64,000 nt of DNA from Pannonibacter tanglangensis (GTDB lineage Bacteria; Pseudomonadota; Alphaproteobacteria; Rhizobiales; Stappiaceae). Made by a program: the position numbers and the translations under genes. Where the stretch lies: NCBI RefSeq assembly GCF_009915685.1, contig NZ_JAABLP010000002.1; one strand, given 5' to 3'. This document shows, piece after piece, positions 36,501 to 43,028 of the stretch (position 1 is its first letter; each line of letters begins with the position of its first letter). The notes below the pieces were generated by a model. It searched no databases. It had not been told where the DNA came from and saw only the letters and a program-made list of their open reading frames with translations.

Positions 36501-37588
36501 TCGCGGCGCTGGCTGGCGGAGGGACGCTGCAGCTGTCGGGCGCCGAGCTGCGCGCCATGAACCCGGCTGCCTTCGATCTGGTGATCCGGGCGGCCGATGC
36601 CGGGCTTGTGCTGGAAGACGACAAGATCCGCGAGGTGTTCGCAAGCCAGCTCGATGCCGGGTCGCTTGAGCTGGAGCGGCTCGATGGCACGCTTGCGCTC
36701 AACGGCGGGCGCCTGGCCCTGCGCAATGTGGCCGCGTCGGCGGAGGGCGCGGAGCTGACCGGACAGGCGCTGCTGAACCTGAATGACTGGACGCTGGACA
36801 GCGACATCACGGTCAAGGTCGATGCCGGAAGCAATGCGACGGCCGGGGCCGAGCCACAGGCGGCCTTGCTGTTCAGCGGTGACCTGGCCGCACCCGAGCG
36901 GAGCATCGATGTTGCCCCGTTCACGGCCTTCCTGACCTTGCGCTCGTTCGAGCAGGAGGTCGAACGCGTCGAGCGGTTGCAGGCCGAGATCCTCGAACGC
37001 GACCGGCTGATGCGGGAGGTGAAGTATTTCCGCGAGGAAGCCTTGCGGCGGCAGCAGGAGCGCGCCGCCCAGGCCGTGCCGGCGGCCGCCGAGACGCCCG
37101 TCGCGCCTGCCGCCACAGATCCGGCCCGACCGGCACCGGCAGGCACGGCGCCGGCTCCGGACCGCCCGGCGTCCCAGCGTCCTGCTCCCGATCGTGCAGC
37201 GCCCGATCGTGCAGCGCCTGATCGTGCAGCGCCGGCGCGGCAAGGGGCTGCGGTGTCCCCCGCGCCGCAGGAAAGCGGGCGCGATGCGATCGGCGACCTG
37301 CTGAACTTTGAACAGCGGATCCGTTCGGCCATCGGCACTCCGGCTCCGGCCGGTGTGCTGCAGCCGCTGGAGCCGGCCCGCGAGGTGGGAGCCGGGCTGC
37401 AGCCGAACCAGATCCTCGAGAGCCGCGATCCGCTGCTGCAGCCGCCGCAGCCGCCGGCCCAGGCCACCCAGCAGCGTCCGCGTCCGCAACAGGGCGCGGC
37501 CGCTGCTGCTGCTGCGCCCAGGCCGGGCCCGCGCTACGTGACCGATCCCAACGGGCTCGTCATCACCTATCCTCCCGCCCGCAACTGA
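33593..37588 (+). CDS. AsmA-family large membrane-anchored protein
   Basis: This protein of 1331 residues starts at GTG 33593 with an N-terminal membrane segment (ITAGVVIILALLTALVGPLFV) and the AsmA-type opening VDWTAYRSTFETYAEQALG. A very long beta-rich region with repeated strand patterns follows, as in AsmA/TamB/Vps13-like bridge proteins proposed to move phospholipids or to affect outer-membrane assembly. The last 170 residues are different: a coiled-coil-like stretch (VERVERLQAEILERDRL), then a Pro/Ala/Arg/Gln-rich tail with three exact PDRAA repeats. The role is inferred from the family only. Confidence 0.88.
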   Translation: MTLNSVYITAGVVIILALLTALVGPLFVDWTAYRSTFETYAEQALGHKVTVLGKADMSLLPAPTLTFTDVRVGEAEDPLLIVSRFEMQVELPPLLRGEIRVLDMRLERPQLTLAMDEYGRLDWLTDATGSGALAKIDPRNIAFDQIEVDTGAITLLDARDSSSHKLENVNVAISARSLKGPFKVDGSLIHDGNPYSLRLTTGEHQADGTLRLRADLVPALQALQVTLDGTLKQEAGAPGFDGRFTASSIGTGQEPDSWRAEGSAALTADGVEVPAFDLRIGPEDRAISLKGEARVGLAGQRRFEIKASAKQIDFDRIYGEGPQKPVALDRARSEMIQRLATLPPSPLPGLISLEVPAIVLGGGILQSTRLDVETTLGGWRVTRLASRLPGRAELATQGELGTSRALAYTGTLSFNVAQPQAFLAWFNQTPSTVQSGGPLGIDGRIALQPGQWSMTGARLDIGGATATGSVSYAEGTGGRGRLALSLDASRLDFDQLGGLTGLFRQPDVAAALASSDISLGLSAREILIRGIAGKALSVQAELAGDNLTLTSLSAADFAGARIEAKGAIEDVATSPAGRITAAIEASSLAGLVALAEDLAPEAALTAQLARAADHLVPARLEASLEARTTRDGSESELTVAGSAAGGTLRLDGRFSGRTDAWRDGDVAASLALEGPDGALLLRQLGLPLTEDSALAAGEITASLNGQPAKGMALSLRARAGETRIDATGDLQLVEGAAPRYTAAVQARADDLAPVALLWDKVLPVLSGEIGMDLAFELVGEGASITLDDLKGTVAGVDIEGRLAGNLAPADATGATRLTGALDFSALDVRVVSELVLGADQWLQTDADGGWPKAAFGPVQLPNLDLALDLRAEEAFLSDTLAVSRLASKLRLKPDLLRLEAIDAGLAGGKITGNLALTRSGAEAGLSGTLQVAGARLEELVWEAGGRAVATGQLDASGEFQSSGRSISALVAALAGGGTLQLSGAELRAMNPAAFDLVIRAADAGLVLEDDKIREVFASQLDAGSLELERLDGTLALNGGRLALRNVAASAEGAELTGQALLNLNDWTLDSDITVKVDAGSNATAGAEPQAALLFSGDLAAPERSIDVAPFTAFLTLRSFEQEVERVERLQAEILERDRLMREVKYFREEALRRQQERAAQAVPAAAETPVAPAATDPARPAPAGTAPAPDRPASQRPAPDRAAPDRAAPDRAAPARQGAAVSPAPQESGRDAIGDLLNFEQRIRSAIGTPAPAGVLQPLEPAREVGAGLQPNQILESRDPLLQPPQPPAQATQQRPRPQQGAAAAAAAPRPGPRYVTDPNGLVITYPPARN
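37187..37231 (+). repeat. Three 15-bp in-frame tandem repeats in the AsmA-like gene tail
   Basis: CCCGATCGTGCAGCG occurs at 37187-37201 and 37202-37216, and with one change (CCTGATCGTGCAGCG) at 37217-37231. The repeats are in frame and encode PDRAA three times within a disordered C-terminal tail. Slippage could change the copy number without a frameshift. Confidence 0.9.
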
Positions 37589-37796
37589 CCTCTGCTCAGG
37601 CGACCTCAGCGGCGCTGACCCTTGGGCGACCGGTATCCGTCCGGGCCGTGAGTGCGCGCGCGCTCGGCTCGCAGACCCATGATACCGGACCCTTGATGCC
37701 GGACCCTTGATCCCAGAAATCGGGGCGGATCAGGTCGGGTCCCGGGTGTGGCAGGTGGCGATGCAGACCCTTTCGGGCGGCAGGTCCTTCAGGGGG

Positions 37797-38015
37797 TCAG
37801 CTGGAGCGGTCGCGCAGGTGGCGCAGCGCATGGACCCTTGCCGCCGAGGAGAGCGGCTGGTCCGGGGCGCGGGTGCTGTCGACATGGTCGATGAGGCTGG
37901 CAAGCGAGCGGTTTTCGTCTGCCGCGATGGCGTCAAGCACCTGCCAGAACTCCGGCTCGAGAGCGAGCGATGTCCGATGTCCCTTGAGGCTCAGCGAGCG
38001 CTTGAGAAAGGGCAT
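37797..38015 (-). CDS. Ribbon-helix-helix (RHH_4) domain protein
   Basis: This 72-residue protein matches the small RHH_4 family: SLKGHRTSLALEPEFWQVLDAIA followed by NRSLASLIDHVDSTR (read as a strand-helix-helix pattern). The family is predicted to bind DNA, but no target is known. It is the third gene of a minus-strand block after sspB and the DUF4169 gene, with 8 bases separating it from the latter. This arrangement is common in Hyphomicrobiales, which suggests an old functional or regulatory link. Confidence 0.85.
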   Translation of the reverse strand: MPFLKRSLSLKGHRTSLALEPEFWQVLDAIAADENRSLASLIDHVDSTRAPDQPLSSAARVHALRHLRDRSS

Positions 38016-38023
38016 CGGCGGCC

Positions 38024-38269
38024 TCAGCTGTCCGGGCCGCTCGCGCCGGGCGTCACGGTGTCCGCAGCCGGGGAGGGGGCTGCCGGATCGCCATCCGCCA
38101 GACGATGGCCGTCCAGATGGCGACGGGCGATCTCCTCGCGCGCCTCGGCCAGCTTGCGGTCCGCCTTGCTGCGGCCGTATCGGACCCGGTTGGCCTCCGC
38201 AGTCGCCTCGCGGTCCTTGCGGTCGCGCTGCTTGCGGGCCTGTCGCAGATTGACGATGTCCGCTGCCAT
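38024..38269 (-). CDS. DUF4169 small basic protein
   Basis: This 81-residue protein starts at the ATG at 38269 with MAADIVNLRQARKQRDRKDRE, the hallmark of DUF4169. A highly charged helix (ANRVRYGRSKADRKLAEAREE) follows, then a Pro/Ala-rich tail. The open frame extends upstream, but that part overlaps the end of sspB and is not conserved in style. No function is known for the family. It lies between sspB (25-base gap) and the RHH_4 gene (8-base gap), so cotranscription is likely. Confidence 0.85.
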   Translation of the reverse strand: MAADIVNLRQARKQRDRKDREATAEANRVRYGRSKADRKLAEAREEIARRHLDGHRLADGDPAAPSPAADTVTPGASGPDS

Positions 38270-38294
38270 GGCTCTGCCTGTCGAAGCTCGGGTG

Positions 38295-38945
38295 TCAGGT
38301 CTTCTTGCGGAAGGCGTCCAGAGACACGACCGCGCCGCCGCTGCCATCGGTGGGCTTGTCCGGCTCGTCGGTCTTGCTCGCACCGCTCTTGCCCGCCTCG
38401 GCCTTGTCAGCCTTCTCGGCCTTTTCCGCCTTTGCGCCCTTGTCGGTCTTGCCGGCGGCTTCGCGGCGTGGCCGGTCAGCCTTGTCCTCGCCCTTGCCGG
38501 CCGGGACCGACTCGAGCCGGGTCCGGCCTTCGAGCTCCGCCAGCTCGCCGACGGCCTCGATCAGGTCATCCGGCAAGGGCTCGGCGGTCTTGCCGGGCTC
38601 GAACTCGAGGGCAAACTGCACCGAGGGATCGAAGAACCCCTTGATGGCGCTGAAGGGGATCAGGAGCTTCTCCGGGATGCCGCCAAAGGACAGCCCGACC
38701 TCGAAGGCGTGTTCGCCGATCGCCAGGTCCCAGAACTGGTGCTGGAGCACGATCGTCATCTCGTTGGGATAGCGTTCCTTCAGCCGCGACGACACGCGCA
38801 CACCCGGCGCATTGGTGTCGAAGGCGATGTAGAAGTGATGCTCGCCCGGAAGACCGGTCCGGGCCACTTCGGCCAGGATCTTCTTCACGGCGCCGCGGAG
38901 GGCGTCCTGCACGAGGATGTCGTAACGGAGCAGGTCTTCTGCCAT
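38295..38945 (-). CDS. sspB: SspB, ClpXP adaptor for ssrA-tagged proteins (alpha-type)
   Basis: This adaptor binds the tmRNA-added degradation tag and delivers the tagged protein to ClpXP. I chose the ATG at 38945, which gives MAEDLLRYDILVQDALRG and 216 residues. Upstream codons in the same frame run back into the untranslated region after ssrA. The substrate-binding fold covers residues 1-125, including HHFYIAFDTNAPGVRVS, EMTIVLQHQFWDLAI and FGGIPEKLLIPFSAIKGF. A Lys/Ala/Asp-rich linker of about 70 residues follows. The end VSLDAFRKKT resembles the C-terminal ClpX-docking tail of SspB. The tmRNA gene lies just upstream on the same strand. Confidence 0.92.
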   Translation of the reverse strand: MAEDLLRYDILVQDALRGAVKKILAEVARTGLPGEHHFYIAFDTNAPGVRVSSRLKERYPNEMTIVLQHQFWDLAIGEHAFEVGLSFGGIPEKLLIPFSAIKGFFDPSVQFALEFEPGKTAEPLPDDLIEAVGELAELEGRTRLESVPAGKGEDKADRPRREAAGKTDKGAKAEKAEKADKAEAGKSGASKTDEPDKPTDGSGGAVVSLDAFRKKT

Positions 38946-39001
38946 GGTCTTTCGTCCGCCGGATTCGTACTGCGTCTGGCTGCACCTTGGCGTCACCGGG
39001 C

Positions 39002-39025
39002 AAAAAAGAAAAGCCCCCGGGGCAC
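39002..39025 (-). terminator. Probable Rho-independent terminator of ssrA
   Basis: Read on the minus strand, a short GC stem (GCCCCGGGGGC) is followed by TTTTCTTTTTT. It lies about 210 bases after the end of the tmRNA coding piece and about 55 bases before the sspB start. sspB may therefore use its own promoter or read-through. Confidence 0.6.
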
Positions 39026-39047
39026 CATGCGGCTTTCGTTCGCCTCG

Positions 39048-39075
39048 CTGCCCATATCCGGCTGCCCATATCCGG
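39048..39075. repeat. 14-bp tandem duplication between ssrA and sspB
   Basis: CTGCCCATATCCGG is present twice without a gap (39048-39061 and 39062-39075) in the non-coding stretch between the tmRNA gene and its terminator. No function is evident. Confidence 0.8.
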
Positions 39076-39234
39076 CCACCCAGTACCGGCCGTCCGGAAC
39101 CGGCGGCCCGCATGAGCCCGGCCAGACGGCGCATGGCCAGGGGACACGGGGATGCATCCGGGGCCTGCCGGAGGTCAACCTGTCGGGACTGGCTTCTGCT
39201 GGATACGCCGGCGGTTGCCAGTGCGAAACGAAAG

Positions 39235-39560
39235 TGGAGGCTTCTGTTGCCAGGTGCCTCCGGACCCCGCCTGACGGTGCTACCCGTCAGGGCTTTGAGT
39301 GGACAACCCGCACCGCATTACGCGGCGAGAGCGACGTCCTGAGCATAGTTGTCATTGGCAACTATAAGTTTGGTCCGATGTCGGTGGTACCATGCCGAGC
39401 GAAAGAACAGTCTTTACACCCTCGTCGATCCTGTTTCGCCCCCGCCGAAACCCGCCGGACGATGATCGTCCTGCGGGCTTGGGTGGAGGCGCCGGGTACC
39501 GCCCCCGGGTCCGATAGGCTTATTGCACTGACCATTTATCGCCATAGCCGGCAAGCCGGC
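39235..39560 (-). ncRNA. ssrA: tmRNA, two-piece circularly permuted form
   Basis: tmRNA rescues stalled ribosomes and adds a degradation tag. Reading the minus strand, the acceptor piece comes first (about 39560 to 39482). It ends with the acceptor strand CGCCTCC (39485-39491) and ACC, preceded by a 5-bp T-stem (CCGGG/CCCGG) with loop GGCGGTA. A spacer of about 38 bases follows, and the coding piece begins at 39443 with GGGGGCGAAACAGGATCGAC. Its first seven bases pair with the acceptor strand (one G-U pair). TTATAGTT precedes the resume codon GCC. The tag frame ends in TAA, and two helices (CCTGACGG/CCGTCAGG and GGAGGC/GCCTCC) form the pseudoknot region. Piece ends are approximate. This acceptor-before-coding order is known for alphaproteobacteria. 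Confidence 0.9.
39318..39359 (-). other. ssrA: tmRNA tag reading frame (ANDNYAQDVALAA, stop)
   Basis: The resume codon GCC is at 39357-39359 and the TAA stop at 39318-39320. With the alanine carried by tmRNA itself, the added tag is AANDNYAQDVALAA. Its AANDNY start resembles the SspB-binding part of known alphaproteobacterial tags, and its ALAA end resembles the ClpX/ClpA recognition end. Confidence 0.92.
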
Positions 39561-39566
39561 ACGCTC

Positions 39567-39595
39567 AATATAGAAGCTGGTCGACCTGATTGAAA
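39567..39595 (-). promoter_or_regulatory. Probable ssrA promoter
   Basis: On the minus strand, TATATT (39567-39572) is a good -10 box. TTTCAA (39590-39595) lies 17 bases further upstream as a weak -35. The predicted transcript start near 39560 agrees with the start of the acceptor piece. Confidence 0.5.
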
Positions 39596-39820
39596 GGGGG
39601 CATCACATTCCGCTGTGGAGCGACTCGCGCGAACGGGGAATAATGGGAGTGTCGGCTGTCGCGCGCGCCTGAAGCCGTGTAAGCCGGCGCGGCTCCGCCC
39701 GGCCCTGAAGACCGGCTCGGGACCATGACCTCAAAATCATGGCCCCAAGGGCATGATCCGAAGGGCGTGGCCTGGTGGCCGGGGGCAGGGCGTTCATCCA
39801 TCTCGCCTGCGAGGCTTGTC

Positions 39821-40615
39821 GTGCAGCAATACCATGACCTCATGCGCCGCATTCTCGAGGACGGCACCGACCGGGGCGACCGAACCGGAACCGGCACGCG
39901 CTCGATCTTCGGGCATCAGATGCGGTTCAACCTGGCCGACGGCTTCCCGCTCGTCACGACGAAGAAGCTGCATCTGAAGTCGATCATCCACGAACTGCTG
40001 TGGTTTCTCGCCGGCGACACCAACATCGCCTACCTGAAGGCCAACGGCGTTTCGATCTGGGACGAGTGGGCCGACGAGAACGGCGACCTCGGCCCCGTCT
40101 ATGGCGCGCAGTGGCGGTCCTGGCCGGCGCCGGACGGGCGGTCGATCGACCAGATCGCCAACCTGCTGCACATGATCCGCACCTCGCCCAATTCGCGCCG
40201 GCTCATCGTGTCGGCCTGGAACCCGGCCGAGGTCGACAACATGGCGCTGCCGCCCTGTCACGCGCTGTTCCAGTTCTACGTTGCCGACGGCCGGCTGTCC
40301 TGCCAGCTTTACCAGCGTTCGGCCGATGTCTTCCTGGGCGTGCCCTTCAACATCGCGTCCTATGCGCTGCTCACGCTGATGGTGGCGCAGGTCTGTGATC
40401 TGGCGCCGGGTGATTTCGTCCACAGCCTGGGCGACGCGCATCTCTATGCCAACCATTTCGAGCAGGCGCGCCTGCAGCTCGCGCGCGCGCCGCGGCCCTT
40501 GCCGACGATGAAGCTCAATCCGGCGGTGCGCGATCTTTTCGCCTTCCGCTATGAGGATTTCGAGCTTGTCGGCTATGATCCCCATCCTGCCATCAAGGCA
40601 CCGATTGCCGTCTGA
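39821..40615 (+). CDS. thyA: ThyA, thymidylate synthase
   Basis: This enzyme makes dTMP from dUMP with methylene-tetrahydrofolate. The frame is open upstream, but the GTG at 39821 gives 264 residues starting QQYHDLMRRILEDG after Met. It also places the catalytic cysteine of LPPCHALFQFYV at residue 146, exactly as in the Escherichia coli enzyme. RTGTGTRSIFG and QLYQRSADVFLGVPFNIASY are present. folA, which recycles the folate product, lies 1.1 kb downstream, the usual pairing. Confidence 0.97.
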   Translation: MQQYHDLMRRILEDGTDRGDRTGTGTRSIFGHQMRFNLADGFPLVTTKKLHLKSIIHELLWFLAGDTNIAYLKANGVSIWDEWADENGDLGPVYGAQWRSWPAPDGRSIDQIANLLHMIRTSPNSRRLIVSAWNPAEVDNMALPPCHALFQFYVADGRLSCQLYQRSADVFLGVPFNIASYALLTLMVAQVCDLAPGDFVHSLGDAHLYANHFEQARLQLARAPRPLPTMKLNPAVRDLFAFRYEDFELVGYDPHPAIKAPIAV

Positions 40616-40643
40616 GGCCGGTGCGCTCTGCCGAGGATCGTTC

Positions 40644-41744
40644 ATGCGTCTGCTTCCCAGCCCCGGCTCTCCTGCCCCCGGCTTTTCCTTTCGCCGTTCC
40701 GTTGCCGGCCTGATGGCCCTGGCTGCCGTTGCCATCCTGCCCCCGGCGGTGACGCCAAGTGCGGTGCTGGCCAGCGGGCCCGCCGCCGCGCCCACGGCCG
40801 CGCCCGCGACCGCTCTTGTGATCGCCCACCGCGGCGCGTCCGGCTACGTGCCGGAGCACACGCTGGCCGCCAAGGCCATGGCTCATGCCATGGGGGCCGA
40901 TTACATCGAGCAGGATGTGGTGCTGTCGCGGGACGGCGTGCCGGTCATCCTGCATGACATCACGCTCGATGCCACGACGAATGTGGCGGACGTGTTCAAG
41001 GGCCGGGCCCGGCCGGACGGGCTGCATTACGCGATCGACTTCACCCTGGCCGAGCTGAAGCAGCTCGAGGTGCTGGAGCGCGGCAACAAGCAGGGCGAGC
41101 AGGCCTTCAAGGGCCGCTTCCCGCGGGTCGGCACGGGTCTGACCATTCCCACACTCGCGGAAGAGCTGGCCTTCATCCGGGGCATGAATGCCTCGACCGG
41201 CCGCACGGCAGGCATCTATCCGGAGCTGAAGGCGCCCGCCTTCCATCGCGCCGAGGGTCAGGATCTGGCAGCGGCCGTGCTCAAGGTGCTGGCCGAGGCC
41301 GGCTACGGTCCCGACGCCCCGGTCTATCTGCAATCCTTCGACTTCAACGAGATCGTCCGGCTGCGCAAGGAGCTGGGGTATACGGGCAAGCTGGTGCAGC
41401 TGATCGGCGAGAACAGCTGGAACATGGCGCCGGGCGTCGACTACGACCGGCTGCGCACGCCGGATGGACTGAAGGAGATTGCCGCCGTTGCCAACGGGAT
41501 CGGGCCGACCTTCACCCAGGTCCTCACCGACCAGAACAAGGACGGGGTCGCCGAAGTGACCAGTCTGGTGGCCGATGCCAAGGCCCTCGGGCTGGCGGTG
41601 CATCCCTATACGTTTCGCGCCGACCGGCTGCCGCCCTTCGCGGCCAGCTTCGACGAGCTGGTGCGCCTGGCCGTCACCACGGCCGGCGTGGACGGGATCT
41701 TCACTGACCAGCCGGACAAGGCGCTGAAGGCGCTCGGCCGGTGA
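40644..41744 (+). CDS. glpQ: Glycerophosphodiester phosphodiesterase, periplasmic (GlpQ type)
   Basis: This enzyme hydrolyses glycerophosphodiesters to glycerol-3-phosphate and an alcohol. The ATG at 40644 gives a 366-residue precursor with a signal peptide (FRRSVAGLMALAAVAILPPA, cleavage probably near Ala-Ser-Gly). The GDPD domain opens with VIAHRGASGYVPEHTLAA, with catalytic and metal residues His, Arg and Glu. EQDVVLSRDGVPVILHD and YPELKAPAFHRAEG continue it. Size and location fit GlpQ rather than the cytosolic UgpQ. The stop overlaps folA as GTGA, an unusual partner between thyA and folA. Confidence 0.9.
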   Translation: MRLLPSPGSPAPGFSFRRSVAGLMALAAVAILPPAVTPSAVLASGPAAAPTAAPATALVIAHRGASGYVPEHTLAAKAMAHAMGADYIEQDVVLSRDGVPVILHDITLDATTNVADVFKGRARPDGLHYAIDFTLAELKQLEVLERGNKQGEQAFKGRFPRVGTGLTIPTLAEELAFIRGMNASTGRTAGIYPELKAPAFHRAEGQDLAAAVLKVLAEAGYGPDAPVYLQSFDFNEIVRLRKELGYTGKLVQLIGENSWNMAPGVDYDRLRTPDGLKEIAAVANGIGPTFTQVLTDQNKDGVAEVTSLVADAKALGLAVHPYTFRADRLPPFAASFDELVRLAVTTAGVDGIFTDQPDKALKALGR

Positions 41745-42352
41745 GCGCGTCCGCCGTGGCGTCATCCGCAGCCGCGTCATCTGGAGCGGCGCCTCGCCCG
41801 CCCGCAGACACGCCCCCCCGCGTGGTCGTCGTGGCCGCCGTCGCCGAAAACGGCATCATCGGGGCCGGCAATGCCATGCCCTGGCACGTGCCCTCCGACC
41901 TGAAGCATTTCAAGGCGCTGACCCTGGGGCGTCCCGTCGTGATGGGGCGCAGGACCTTCGCCAGCCTGGGGCGCCCGTTGCCGGGCCGCTTCAACATCGT
42001 CATCAGTCGCGGCGCGCCGGACCTGCCGGAGGGGGTGGCGCTCGTTCCCTCCCTCGACGCCGGGCTGGCGCTGGCGGCGGGGCGCCCGGAGACTGCGGAG
42101 TTCGGTGAGGTGATGGTGATCGGCGGCGGCCAGATCTATGCGCAGGCCATGCCCCTGGCCGACCGGCTGGAGATCACCCGCATCCACGCAAGCCCGCAGG
42201 GCGACACCCTGTTTCCTCCGATCGATCCGGCGCTCTGGCAGGAGGTCGCCCGCATCCCGGGTGAGCGCGGTCCGAAGGATCAGGCGGATTTCACCTTCCT
42301 CACCTTCGACCGCCGGAGCGTGCCGGTGTCCGGCACCGGAGACCGCCGATGA
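41741..42352 (+). CDS. folA: Dihydrofolate reductase
   Basis: This NADPH-dependent enzyme regenerates tetrahydrofolate, consumed by ThyA. The core starts near residue 27: VVVVAAVAENGIIGAGNAMPWHVPSDLKHFKALT-type sequence (the active-site acid is the Asp of SDLKHF). GRPVVMGRRTFASLGRPLPG and VIGGGQIYAQAMPLADRLEITRIHA follow (family blocks, not one motif). GTG at 41741 overlaps the glpQ stop. The first 26 residues are Ala/Ser/Pro-rich and unlike the family, so the true start could be a later GTG. The next gene overlaps as ATGA. Confidence 0.92.
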   Translation: MSASAVASSAAASSGAAPRPPADTPPRVVVVAAVAENGIIGAGNAMPWHVPSDLKHFKALTLGRPVVMGRRTFASLGRPLPGRFNIVISRGAPDLPEGVALVPSLDAGLALAAGRPETAEFGEVMVIGGGQIYAQAMPLADRLEITRIHASPQGDTLFPPIDPALWQEVARIPGERGPKDQADFTFLTFDRRSVPVSGTGDRR

Positions 42353-42831
42353 CCGACCCTGTCCGCCCGACGCTGACGGCCCGCTGGCGCGCCTTCGACG
42401 CGCTGACGGTGCACGAGCTGCATGCCATCCTGAAACTGCGCGGCGATGTCTTCGTGGTCGAGCAGGCCTGCGCCTTCGTCGAGATCGACGGTCTGGATCC
42501 GAAGGCGGAGCACCTGTCGCTGGTCACCGAGGACGGAGTGCTGGCGGGCTACCTCAGGTTCTTTGCCCCCGGCGTGCTCGGGGAGGCGGAGGTGCGGCTC
42601 GGGCGCATCGTGGTGGCCCCTGCCTTCCGGGGCCTGCGTCTGGGCGACCGCCTGATGCGCGAGGGACTGCAGCGGGCGGCCGACCGGCATCCCGCACGAC
42701 CCGTGGTGCTCTCCGCACAGGCGCATCTGGAGCGCTTCTATGCCTCGCATGGCTTCTGTCCCTACGGCGAGACCTATCTGGAGGATGGCATCCCCCACGT
42801 CCACATGCGCCGGGACGCCGGTCCGGCGTGA
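42349..42831 (+). CDS. ElaA-like GNAT acetyltransferase
   Basis: This 160-residue protein belongs to the ElaA branch of the GNAT superfamily. RWRAFDALTVHELHAILKLR, VFVVEQACAF and EIDGLDPKAEHL are characteristic of ElaA. The acetyl-CoA loop VAPAFRGLRLGDRLM and the helix YASHGFCPYGE follow. The natural substrate of ElaA is not known. It overlaps folA by ATGA and is the last gene of the thyA-glpQ-folA run. Confidence 0.88.
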   Translation: MTDPVRPTLTARWRAFDALTVHELHAILKLRGDVFVVEQACAFVEIDGLDPKAEHLSLVTEDGVLAGYLRFFAPGVLGEAEVRLGRIVVAPAFRGLRLGDRLMREGLQRAADRHPARPVVLSAQAHLERFYASHGFCPYGETYLEDGIPHVHMRRDAGPA

Positions 42832-42848
42832 AGTCTCTGGCCGAAAAG

Positions 42849-42877
42849 CTTGAAATTCGGCCTCGACAGACCCAATT
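42849..42877 (+). promoter_or_regulatory. Possible heat-shock (RpoH-type) promoter of hflKC
   Basis: CTTGAAA (42849-42855) is followed by 15 bases and CCCAATT (42871-42877). This resembles the sigma-32 pattern CTTGAAA-N11-16-CCCCATNT. It lies about 150 bases before the hflK start, giving a long leader. A role in heat-shock control of the protease-modulating genes is reasonable but unproven. Confidence 0.4.
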
Positions 42878-43028
42878 CCCGCAGGACGTGCGATGCAAGC
42901 CGGTTCGGGGGGCAGCGCGCGGCCCCGGGCGGGCGCCGCGGTAACCGGACCCTAACCCCTCGCGGGTCACAAACCGGAAGTTCAACCAGGAAACCGGCAG
43001 GATCGGTTTCCCGACGAAGGAAGACCTG

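Noticed and set aside
33221..37489. Very long minus-strand open frame (about 1422 codons) opposite the AsmA-like gene
   Set aside because: It is the antisense shadow of a GC-rich gene: residues are Arg/Gly/Gln/Asp-rich with no domain, and the plus strand has a recognisable AsmA protein with a membrane anchor.
37707..39593. Plus-strand open frame of 628 codons across the RHH_4/DUF4169/sspB/ssrA block
   Set aside because: It runs antisense to three recognisable proteins and the tmRNA. It shows no family features.
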